Shown here piece after piece: positions 1 to 5,580 of a stretch of DNA of 9,546 nucleotides. The stretch is taken from positions 1-9,546 of the forward strand of contig JAEXXS010000367.1 in NCBI GenBank assembly GCA_023451915.1, in the 5' to 3' direction. A program made the position numbers and the translations under genes. Source of the stretch: Pseudomonadota bacterium (GTDB lineage Bacteria > Pseudomonadota > Alphaproteobacteria > Rhizobiales > Rhizobiaceae). The notes beneath the pieces were generated by a model. It was given only the letters and a program-made list of their open reading frames with translations. It was not told the origin of the DNA and made no database searches. Numbering within the stretch: position 1 is the stretch's first letter; each line of letters starts with the position of its first letter.

Positions 1-20
1 GGAAAAGAAAAACCAGCAAG

Positions 21-95
21 TGGTACGCCCAAGGGGAATCGAACCCCTGTCTGCGCCGTGAAAGGGCGCTGTCCTAACCGCTAGACGATGGGCGC
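21..95 (-). tRNA. tRNA-Glu (anticodon UUC)
   Basis: The reverse strand folds into a complete 75-nt cloverleaf. The acceptor stem pairs GCGCCCA with TGGGCGT (one G-U at the end), and the T arm is AGGGG-TTCGATT-CCCCT. The anticodon loop CTTTCAC carries TTC at 60-62, which reads glutamate codons GAA and GAG. The 3' CCA is encoded in the DNA (TGG at 21-23). It delivers glutamate for translation and, in alphaproteobacteria, is also the precursor for tetrapyrroles only where the glutamyl-tRNA route exists, which Brucella-like organisms generally do not use. A separate promoter lies just upstream at 116-144. Confidence 0.98.
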
Positions 96-115
96 CTGTT
101 GCTGGTGTGAGTGGG

Positions 116-144
116 CTTATATTCAGGAAGGTACTGACTCGCAA
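116..144 (-). promoter_or_regulatory. Promoter of the tRNA-Glu gene
   Basis: On the minus strand there is a -35 TTGCGA (139-144), a 17-base spacer and a -10 TATAAG (116-121). The -10 lies about 20 bases upstream of the mature tRNA 5' end at 95, so a start near 108 gives a short 5' leader for RNase P to remove. Element quality, spacing and position all fit a stable-RNA promoter. The call is by inspection only. Confidence 0.7.
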
Positions 145-240
145 GCCCCTAAAATCAGTTTTCTGAAAAAAGTCGCATAAGCGCCTGTTTAGTGGCGGGG
201 TGCCTGTGGATTTCCCGGCTATGATCTTGAAATAAATGGC

Positions 241-272
241 AAAAAGAAAGGCTGGCTCCAACGGGGCCAGCC
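241..272 (-). terminator. Intrinsic terminator of the M15/DUF882 lipoprotein gene
   Basis: GGCTGGC (250-256) pairs with GCCAGCC (266-272). Three further inner pairs, including one G-U, are possible, which leaves a three-base loop. Read on the minus strand, the stem is followed by TTTCTTTTT (249-241). It sits 36 bases after the stop codon of the minus-strand gene ending at 309, which is classic placement for a Rho-independent terminator. Confidence 0.85.
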
Positions 273-308
273 TGGTCATCACTGAGAATCGTGCCGTAGA
301 TCGTCAGA

Positions 309-1631
309 TCAGCCTTTGCATTTCCAGTTCCAGTCGCGTTCCGGCCCAATATCCACATGGATTGATGTCGTGTGGCAATAGGTGCCAACACCACCGCGTC
401 CTGGCATGGAGCGGGCGAAGCGAGCCATTTCCCACTTGGAAACGCCATCGATCTGAATATCGGCTGCGGCGCAGATCATATGCAGCGATTTGCGAGCGCC
501 ATTGACCTTGCGGTTATAGGACGGGCTTCGATAGCCCGACGTTACCATGACCGGGCGTCGGAAATGCCGCTCCATGGTTTTCAGCATGGAAACGAGCTGC
601 GGCTTGAGGCAGGCCACATCGACAGTCTGGCGCTGCACCTTCAGGCCGTTCGGCGCGAGACGGGCGAGGCCGGGGGCGGAAGCAAGCGTGACATTAGGCG
701 AATCGTCATATTCGTTCGCGTCGATGTCGGTGTCGTCATAAAGGCTGTTGCGATGCTTGATTTCGATGCCGCCATTGGCGCGCACACCCGGCAATGTGTA
801 ATTATATTCATGCTTCACGGCAGGCGAGACCGGCTTCGCCATCGCCAGCTTCTTGTTCTCCGTGCGGTCGGAACGTGAATTAGACGATTCGTCGGAGAAG
901 AGCCGCGATATGCTGCCCTGAGAGGCGGTGGGGCGCTGCGGCGTCGCGTAGGCATTGGCATTTTTCGGTGTGCCAAAAAGCGAGGCAACCTGCACTGGCT
1001 TTTCCGGCTGGGCTGGTTTGGCGGTTTCCTGTGGCTGCGCTTTCGCGTCTGCCGTGGCTGCCGATTCTGTCTCGGCTACCTGTTGTTTTGCTTCGGCGCT
1101 TTCACCCTTCGCCTTCTCGGTGCCAGCCGCTGGCGTTGTCGCTGCTGGCGCAGCCGCTTCGGCAGGCTTCGATTCGCTCGCGTCTTTTCCACCAAACAAG
1201 CCGAAAAGCGAATTGCTCTTCTTTTCCGGCGCAGCCGCTGCCACTTGTGTGGGGTGCGTTTGGCTTGCCGCATTTTCCGCTGTCGCAGTGACGGCGGCAT
1301 TTTTCGCATTTTCTTTGGCAGGCGCGGTGGCGGTCGGAGGGTTCTGTGCCGTTGCAGCAGTTGCGACCTGTTTTGCGTCGCCCGGCTTTTCTTCTGTCTT
1401 TGTTTCAGCGGTCTTGGCTTGTGCGCCAGATTCGGCGGCGACAGTCTGGTCGGCTGCGCTTTGCAGCGTCTCTGTCAGCATCGAGCCATTGGTATTGGCA
1501 GTCATTTGCAGCGGCTTGCCGTCAGGACCGGTCCCCGTAGACGTACAGGACGACAACAGAAGCGCGAGCAAAGCTACGCTGCCTGAAAGTCGTCGGCCGG
1601 TTGTCCGGTGCGCAGAAAGTACAAATTTCAA
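309..1631 (-). CDS. Putative lipoprotein with C-terminal DUF882/YcbK-like M15 peptidase domain
   Basis: This is probably an envelope-anchored peptidoglycan hydrolase; the exact bond it cuts is unknown. From the TTG at 1631 the protein is 440 aa and starts with a short basic n-region, a hydrophobic core and a lipobox ending LSSC, which puts the lipidated Cys at 29. A low-complexity linker of roughly 300 residues rich in Ala, Lys, Gln, Glu, Pro and Thr follows. The last 110 residues resemble YcbK/M15: SGYRSP (365-370), an SxH...D element with His384 and Asp391, then GGVGTY and HVD with His425. These are the expected zinc ligands, so it is probably active. Four Cys (341, 387, 419, 438) in this exported domain could form disulfides. 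The TTG was preferred because GGAG lies 7 bases upstream and the signal peptide is then normal in length. A GTG at 1736 would add 35 polar residues before the signal sequence and remains the alternative (475 aa). The domain call is firm, the lipoprotein call likely and the start uncertain. Confidence 0.85.
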   Translation of the reverse strand: MKFVLSAHRTTGRRLSGSVALLALLLSSCTSTGTGPDGKPLQMTANTNGSMLTETLQSAADQTVAAESGAQAKTAETKTEEKPGDAKQVATAATAQNPPTATAPAKENAKNAAVTATAENAASQTHPTQVAAAAPEKKSNSLFGLFGGKDASESKPAEAAAPAATTPAAGTEKAKGESAEAKQQVAETESAATADAKAQPQETAKPAQPEKPVQVASLFGTPKNANAYATPQRPTASQGSISRLFSDESSNSRSDRTENKKLAMAKPVSPAVKHEYNYTLPGVRANGGIEIKHRNSLYDDTDIDANEYDDSPNVTLASAPGLARLAPNGLKVQRQTVDVACLKPQLVSMLKTMERHFRRPVMVTSGYRSPSYNRKVNGARKSLHMICAAADIQIDGVSKWEMARFARSMPGRGGVGTYCHTTSIHVDIGPERDWNWKCKG

Positions 1632-1638
1632 TAGTCCG

Positions 1639-1642
1639 CTCC
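1639..1642 (-). promoter_or_regulatory. Shine-Dalgarno GGAG supporting the TTG start
   Basis: GGAG on the minus strand lies 7 bases before the TTG at 1631-1629. The upstream GTG candidate at 1736-1734 has its nearest purine box (GGGAG) 12 bases away, which is too far to be optimal. The internal TTG start also gives a compact lipoprotein signal peptide. This site therefore decides the start chosen for the M15-domain gene. Confidence 0.5.
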
Positions 1643-1767
1643 AGCTCGATTTCCCTGACCGGCTTGGCGAACCGGACAAGTCCGAGCCCACCTGGTTTCG
1701 GGAGATCGGCTCTCCCCTGCGGGTTGAACCAATCACAGAATGTGATTTCTCCCGCTGTCCCTCATAA

Positions 1768-1785
1768 AAGCCTTACATAAGCCTT
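1768..1785. repeat. Direct repeat AAGCCTT, 11-base period
   Basis: AAGCCTT occurs at 1768-1774 and again at 1779-1785, each preceded by a CATAA-like sequence. The period is one turn of B-DNA. It lies just downstream of the candidate minus-strand -10 at 1800-1805, where a bound protein could block or modulate transcription of the M15 lipoprotein gene. The repeat is plain in the sequence; any operator role is inference. Confidence 0.4.
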
Positions 1786-1799
1786 GGGAAACAAACTCC

Positions 1800-1805
1800 A
1801 TTATA
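1800..1805 (-). promoter_or_regulatory. Candidate -10 (TATAAT) for the M15 lipoprotein gene
   Basis: A perfect TATAAT on the minus strand lies 64 bases before the GTG at 1736 and about 170 bases before the preferred TTG at 1631. No good -35 hexamer is seen 16-18 bases upstream (AGAGGC-like), so the promoter may need an activator or may not be real. If used, transcription would start near 1793 and leave a leader of roughly 160 bases before the TTG. Confidence 0.4.
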
Positions 1806-1974
1806 TCAATGCGTTGAAGTGGCCTCTGCAGTTTTGCGGCAAACCAATTTTAGCATTGTGCAAATCACCCGATCTACAATTGTTGCCAATTTTTAAGTTT
1901 TTTATGCAGTGAAGGCAACTATCGAAGTGCATTTTGTCCCGCAGTCACCCTGCATTATTCCAGAAGAGTGCGGA

Positions 1975-2009
1975 TTAATCCTTTAGTAACGAAATATTAC
2001 TTTGTGTAA
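1975..2009. promoter_or_regulatory. CtrA-like half-sites and alternating GTAA/TTAC elements
   Basis: TTAA-N7-GTAAC at 1975-1990 differs by one base from the CtrA consensus TTAA-N7-TTAAC known from Caulobacter and used in Brucella-like bacteria. It overlaps an alternating series GTAA (1986-1989), TTAC (about 1997-2000) and GTAA (2006-2009), which form small inverted repeats. It lies about 100 bases upstream of the plus-strand promoter at 2089-2118. Such short motifs occur by chance, so this is only a candidate. Confidence 0.25.
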
Positions 2010-2088
2010 CCTTTCGAATATTGCCGCGCTGCGGAGCGGAAATAAGCGGTGTCGGCAAGCCAAATGTCGGAATTGGACCAATCGCTTG

Positions 2089-2118
2089 TTGACATGGTGC
2101 ATCGACTTGGTGCTATCC
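2089..2118 (+). promoter_or_regulatory. Promoter of the small lipoprotein gene
   Basis: There is a perfect -35 TTGACA (2089-2094), an 18-base spacer and a -10 CTATCC (2113-2118). This form is common for housekeeping promoters in alphaproteobacteria. The inferred transcription start near 2125 gives a leader of about 58 bases before the ATG at 2183. Confidence 0.6.
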
Positions 2119-2182
2119 CTTCGGGAGTATATTCTGTCGCGACTTGTGCGGCAGCCTCAACGGCAAAACCGGGATCAGACAT

Positions 2183-2530
2183 ATGACCAAGAGCACGCGG
2201 CAGATCGCCCATCTCATGCTGGCAGTAACAGCCGCAGCGATGCTCACTGCCTGTGCCGGTGGCAAGGAATTTCAGGGGGTCCCGCAGGAAGGCGCATTGC
2301 GCACCGGCGTGTACCCGACATTCGGCCATATGCCAAAGGCTGCGACCGAGCAGCTCACGCCGGAAGAAAAGCAGCAGATGACTGCAAAACTCGATTCCGA
2401 TCGCACGCGTCTTGCGGCATCGAGAAGCACTGGCGGTGGTTTTACCCCCGCACAGGCTGAGGCCGTGCGCAAGCAAGCGCAGGCTGAATCGGAAGCGACC
2501 CTGAAGCAGATCGAATCCGGGGAAGAATAA
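2183..2530 (+). CDS. Small lipoprotein of unknown function
   Basis: This is a 115-aa protein I do not recognise. It opens with a textbook lipoprotein signal: basic n-region (MTKSTRQ), hydrophobic core, and lipobox LTAC with the lipidated Cys at 24. Cleavage would leave about 92 residues. The mature part has a Gly/Pro-containing segment with GVYPTFGHMP, then a charged Glu/Gln/Ala/Lys-rich second half (PEEKQQMTAK, AQAEAVRKQAQAESEA) that looks helical and could form a coiled coil. No catalytic motif is visible. ATG 2183 was chosen over an in-frame TTG at 2144 because it puts the signal peptide at the N-terminus and GGGA lies 8 bases upstream. The gene has its own promoter and is transcribed divergently from another predicted lipoprotein. 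An envelope structural or accessory role is inference. Confidence 0.85.
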   Translation: MTKSTRQIAHLMLAVTAAAMLTACAGGKEFQGVPQEGALRTGVYPTFGHMPKAATEQLTPEEKQQMTAKLDSDRTRLAASRSTGGGFTPAQAEAVRKQAQAESEATLKQIESGEE

Positions 2531-2654
2531 GCCCTTAATAGATACGGAAGGCCTGCCCCAAACGGCACGGCAAGAAGTCTCGACCCGATTCGATAACCGG
2601 TGTATAGCTCCACCCATGGCGCAATGAAGCGTCCTATCGTTTAACTCTCCTTTT

Positions 2655-2658
2655 GGAA
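2655..2658 (+). promoter_or_regulatory. Ribosome binding site of the aminotransferase gene
   Basis: GGAA lies 7 bases before ATG 2666. A second purine box, AGGA (2660-2663), is only two bases from the ATG and is too close to act normally. The 135-base gap upstream (2531-2665) holds no clear terminator. It has only a weak TATAGC (about 2601-2606) that might be a -10. Confidence 0.45.
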
Positions 2659-2665
2659 CAGGATC

Positions 2666-3886
2666 ATGTCGGAAGAATTCCATAAAGTCCGTCGCTTGCC
2701 CCCTTATGTCTTTGAACAGGTCAATCGCCTGAAGGCATCGGCGCGAGCGGGCGGAGCCGACATTATCGATCTTGGCATGGGTAATCCCGATCTGCCGACG
2801 CCGCAGAATATCGTCGACAAGCTGTGCGAGGCCGTTCAGGACCCGCGCGCGCATCGTTATTCTTCGTCGAAGGGCATTCCGGGCTTGCGCCGCGCGCAGG
2901 CGCAATATTATGCGCGCCGTTTCGGCGTGAAGCTAAACCCGGACACGCAGGTCGTGGCAACGCTCGGCTCCAAGGAAGGCTTTGCCAATATGGCGCAGGC
3001 CATCACGGCGCCCGGTGACGTCGTGCTTTGCCCGGACCCGACCTATCCGATCCATTCGTTCGGTTTCATCATGTCTGGCGGTGTGATCCGCTCAATTCAG
3101 GCCAAGCCGGATGACAACTTCATCCCCGCGCTGGAACGCGGCGTGAAGCACTCGATCCCGAAGCCGATTGCGCTGATCCTCAATTTCCCGTCCAATCCGA
3201 CCGCTTATGTGGCGACGCTCGATTTCTATAAGGATGTCGTGGCCTTTGCGCGCAAGCATGACATCGTCATCCTGTCGGATCTGGCCTATTCGGAAATCTA
3301 TTTCGACGGCAACCCGCCCCCGTCCGTGCTGGAAGTGCCGGGCGCTATGGATGTGGCCGTCGAGTTCACCTCCATGTCGAAGACGTTCTCGATGCCGGGC
3401 TGGCGGATGGGCTTTGCGGTCGGCAATGAACGCCTGATTGCGGCGCTGACACGTGTGAAATCCTATCTCGATTACGGCGCATTCACGCCGATCCAGGTGG
3501 CGGCAACGGCCGCGCTTAACGGCGACGGTTCCGACATTGCCTATGTCCGCGATGTCTACAAGCAGCGCCGCGACGTGCTGGTTGAAAGCTTTGGCCGCGC
3601 AGGCTGGGATGTTCCGCCGCCGGCAGCGACGATGTTCGCCTGGGTTCCTATCCCGGAACGCTTCCGCGCTCTTGGTTCGCTCGAATTCTCCAAGCTTCTG
3701 GTGGAAATGGCCGATGTGGCCGTTGCTCCCGGCATCGGCTTTGGCGAACATGGCGATGATTATGTGCGTATTGCTCTGGTCGAAAACGAACATCGCATTC
3801 GTCAGGCCGCGCGCAACATCAAGCGGTTCCTCGCCACCAAGGACGAGAACCTGCACAATGTGATCCCGCTGGAAGGCCGCCGCTAA
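2666..3886 (+). CDS. PLP-dependent class I aminotransferase, AlaC / LL-diaminopimelate aminotransferase-like
   Basis: This 406-aa cytoplasmic enzyme transfers an amino group between an amino acid and a 2-oxo acid. It has the fold-type I landmarks in order: substrate-binding GMGNPD (37-42), the cofactor phosphate loop GSKEGF (101-106), NFPSNPT (173-179), SDLAYSEIYF (204-213) with Asp205 and Tyr208 positioned for the pyridine ring and O3', and SMSKTFSMPGWR (236-247) with Lys239 as the Schiff-base lysine. Arg368 in DDYVRIAL is the likely carboxylate-binding arginine. The length is normal for the family. Sequence style fits the AlaC/YfdZ group, often auto-annotated as LL-diaminopimelate aminotransferase. 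Rhizobiales generally make DAP by the succinylase route, so alanine/glutamate-pyruvate or related transamination is at least as likely. It lies 107 bases upstream of hom in the same direction and may be co-transcribed with it. Family certain, substrate not. Confidence 0.93.
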   Translation: MSEEFHKVRRLPPYVFEQVNRLKASARAGGADIIDLGMGNPDLPTPQNIVDKLCEAVQDPRAHRYSSSKGIPGLRRAQAQYYARRFGVKLNPDTQVVATLGSKEGFANMAQAITAPGDVVLCPDPTYPIHSFGFIMSGGVIRSIQAKPDDNFIPALERGVKHSIPKPIALILNFPSNPTAYVATLDFYKDVVAFARKHDIVILSDLAYSEIYFDGNPPPSVLEVPGAMDVAVEFTSMSKTFSMPGWRMGFAVGNERLIAALTRVKSYLDYGAFTPIQVAATAALNGDGSDIAYVRDVYKQRRDVLVESFGRAGWDVPPPAATMFAWVPIPERFRALGSLEFSKLLVEMADVAVAPGIGFGEHGDDYVRIALVENEHRIRQAARNIKRFLATKDENLHNVIPLEGRR

Positions 3887-3908
3887 GCGCCATTCCCGGT
3901 TCTTCTTC

Positions 3909-3935
3909 TCTGGCCGCGCCACGCGTGCGGCCAGA
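3909..3935 (+). other. Perfect GC-rich hairpin between the aminotransferase gene and hom
   Basis: TCTGGCCGC (3909-3917) and GCGGCCAGA (3927-3935) form a 9-bp perfect stem around a nine-base loop. No T-tract follows on either strand, so it is not a standard intrinsic terminator. It starts 22 bases after the aminotransferase stop and ends 58 bases before the hom start. It may protect the 3' end of an upstream transcript, be a processing site, or help Rho-dependent termination. The structure is evident; the function is not. Confidence 0.55.
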
Positions 3936-3993
3936 ACTCCCACCTAGCGAAAATCCACTACATCCAGACAATCAGAGTCAGAAGGTCGATATA

Positions 3994-5313
3994 ATGAGTG
4001 ATGCATTGCGGATCGGCGTTGCGGGGCTTGGCACCGTTGGCGCTTCAGTGTTGCGTATCCTGCGTGACAAGTCCGAAATGCTCACGCGCCAATGCGGCAA
4101 GCCGGTGACGATTACCGCAGTCAGCGCCCGTGACCGTTCGCGTGATCGCGGTGTCGACCTGAACGGCATCGCCTGGTTTGACGATCCGGTCGAACTGGCC
4201 AAGTCGGCGGATATCGACGTCTATGTCGAGCTTATCGGTGGTGATGAAGGCCCGGCCAAGGCTTCCGTTGAGGCCGCTTTGCGCGCCGGTCGCCATGTGG
4301 TGACGGCCAATAAGGCGCTTCTGGCGCGCCATGGCGTCGCTCTGGCGAAAATCGCTGAGGACAAGGGCGTTCTTCTCAACTTCGAAGCGGCGGTCGCCGG
4401 TGGCATTCCGGTCATCAAGGCGATGCGCGAGTCGCTGACAGGTAACACGGTTTCGCGCGTTTATGGCATCATGAACGGCACCTGTAACTATATCCTGACC
4501 CGGATGTGGGAAGAGGGCATTTCGTTCGAGGCCTGCCTCAAGGATGCGCAGCGCCTCGGCTATGCCGAAGCCGATCCGACTTTCGATATTGAAGGCAACG
4601 ACACTGCGCACAAGCTTGCGCTGCTGACCAGCCTTGCCTTCGGCACGCAGATTGCTGCCGACGATATCTATCTTGAAGGCATCAGCAATATTTCGCTGGC
4701 CGATATTCGCGCCGCCGATGAGCTGGGCTACCGTATCAAGCTTCTGGGCGTTGCGCAGAAAACCGATACCGGCATAGAGCAGCGCGTGCATCCGACCATG
4801 GTTCCGACCTCGTCGGTGATTGCGCAGGTGCATGGCGTGACCAATGCGGTAGCAATTGAAACCGATCTGCTGGGCGAACTTCTCCTGTCCGGTCCGGGCG
4901 CTGGCGGCAATGCGACGGCGTCCGCCGTCATCGGCGATATCGCCGATATTGCCAAGAGCCGTCCAGGCTTCCAGCACGGCCCGGTTTTCGGAACGCCTGC
5001 CAAGGCCTTGCAGCCCTATAAGCGTGCCAAGATGCGCAAACATGCGGGCGGTTATTTCATCCGCCTGACGGTTCTCGACCGCATCGGCGCCTTTGCCGGT
5101 ATTGCCAAGCGCATGGCCGAAAACGACATTTCGCTCGAGTCGATCGTGCAGCGACCACCCATGGGTGACACGCAGCAGGAAGGCATCAAGACCGTCATCC
5201 TCGTCACGCATGAGACGACGGAAGCCGCCGTCAAGAAAGCGCTGGAAGCAATCCTCAAGGACGACCATCTGGTGGATAAACCGCAGATGATCAGGATCGA
5301 GCGCGCAGGCTAA
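3994..5313 (+). CDS. hom: Homoserine dehydrogenase with C-terminal ACT domain
   Basis: It reduces aspartate-4-semialdehyde to homoserine with NAD(P)H in the cytoplasm, the branch step toward threonine, isoleucine and methionine. The 439-aa protein matches the usual monofunctional form. The Rossmann domain comes first, with GLGTVG (11-16). TANKALLA (104-111) contains Lys107. The catalytic/dimerisation domain carries NGTCNYIL (161-168), GYAEADPTFDIEGND and AHK. By analogy with the yeast enzyme, Glu192, Asp203 and Lys207 are the substrate and proton-transfer residues. A C-terminal ACT domain (about 352-430, starting GGYFIRL) suggests feedback control by threonine. ATG 3994 was chosen because GAAGG lies 8 bases upstream and homology begins there; an in-frame start at 3925 overlaps the intergenic hairpin. 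There is no aspartokinase fusion. It follows the aminotransferase gene in the same direction and may share its transcript. Confidence 0.97.
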   Translation: MSDALRIGVAGLGTVGASVLRILRDKSEMLTRQCGKPVTITAVSARDRSRDRGVDLNGIAWFDDPVELAKSADIDVYVELIGGDEGPAKASVEAALRAGRHVVTANKALLARHGVALAKIAEDKGVLLNFEAAVAGGIPVIKAMRESLTGNTVSRVYGIMNGTCNYILTRMWEEGISFEACLKDAQRLGYAEADPTFDIEGNDTAHKLALLTSLAFGTQIAADDIYLEGISNISLADIRAADELGYRIKLLGVAQKTDTGIEQRVHPTMVPTSSVIAQVHGVTNAVAIETDLLGELLLSGPGAGGNATASAVIGDIADIAKSRPGFQHGPVFGTPAKALQPYKRAKMRKHAGGYFIRLTVLDRIGAFAGIAKRMAENDISLESIVQRPPMGDTQQEGIKTVILVTHETTEAAVKKALEAILKDDHLVDKPQMIRIERAG

Positions 5314-5378
5314 ATCGAGAGACGCGCTGTGCGATCTGCCATGATTATCCGCGGCGGATTGCACCATGACGTTGCGCA

Positions 5379-5397
5379 GGCCAGTTCACGACTGGCC
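5379..5397 (+). other. Short hairpin downstream of hom
   Basis: GGCCAGT (5379-5385) and ACTGGCC (5391-5397) form a perfect 7-bp stem with a TCACG loop, 65 bases after the hom stop codon. No T-tract follows, so it is at best a weak or Rho-assisted terminator or an mRNA 3'-end stabiliser. The rest of 5314-5490 shows no convincing gene. Confidence 0.4.
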
Positions 5398-5491
5398 ATG
5401 GCATGCAATGAAGCGTGTAGTCCTTAAATCGATTAAGCATTTGAGCGCACATAGTTTTTGGCTTTCGGGCTCTTGCAGGGCGTCGGGGACT

Positions 5492-5521
5492 TTGACAAAA
5501 GGTTCGCATACTGTCGCTATA
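5492..5521 (+). promoter_or_regulatory. Promoter of glpX
   Basis: There is a perfect -35 TTGACA (5492-5497), an 18-base spacer and a -10 GCTATA (5516-5521), followed by AA. Transcription would start near 5528 and leave a leader of about 53 bases to the ATG at 5581. This also argues against the in-frame ATG at 5530 as the glpX start, since it would sit at the transcript's 5' end. Confidence 0.6.
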
Positions 5522-5580
5522 AACGCGGCATGGCGCTTCTTTGGGCGCATCAACGCAATTCGAATTCAGGACTTGTTCAA

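Larger units (their letters stand above)
1737..2182. other. Gene-free divergent intergenic region
   Basis: About 446 bases lie between the outermost possible start of the minus-strand M15 lipoprotein (GTG 1736) and the plus-strand small lipoprotein (ATG 2183). The stretch is visibly more AT-rich than its neighbours, with T-rich runs around 1890-1905, and has no convincing coding frame. It holds candidate promoters facing both ways (1800-1805 minus, 2089-2118 plus), an AAGCCTT direct repeat (1768-1785) and a cluster of TTAA/GTAA elements (1975-2009). I see no RNA gene or mobile-element remnant in it. Confidence 0.7.

Noticed and set aside
955..1767. 270-codon plus-strand frame opposite the M15 lipoprotein, with Ala/Val/Phe-rich, membrane-like translation
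   Set aside because: The apparent hydrophobicity comes from reading the Ala/Glu/Lys-rich linker codons in reverse. It runs across the lipoprotein's coding start and has no independent support.
1875..1919. GTTGCC ... GGCAAC inverted repeat in the divergent intergenic region
   Set aside because: The arms are only six bases with a spacer of nearly 30; this is likely by chance in an AT-rich region.
2551..2572. Imperfect stem GCC-T-GCC / GGC-AC-GGC between the small lipoprotein and the aminotransferase gene
   Set aside because: The pairing is short and interrupted and has no T-tract, so it is not a supportable terminator.
1997..2905. 302-codon minus-strand frame spanning the small lipoprotein and the aminotransferase start
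   Set aside because: It overlaps two better-supported plus-strand genes, their promoter and their start sites, and shows no motif.
3092..3943. 283-codon minus-strand frame over the aminotransferase gene
   Set aside because: The aminotransferase in the other frame has every family motif. The antisense translation is compositionally odd and begins downstream of the intergenic hairpin.
3990..3995. Perfect TATAAT at the hom start
   Set aside because: It overlaps the hom ATG, so a transcript from it would begin inside the coding region; there is also no good -35.
4045..5367. 440-codon open frame on the minus strand over hom
   Set aside because: It is antisense to a clear homoserine dehydrogenase. 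The Arg/His/Asp-rich translation has no family motif, and such long antisense frames are expected from GC-rich third positions.
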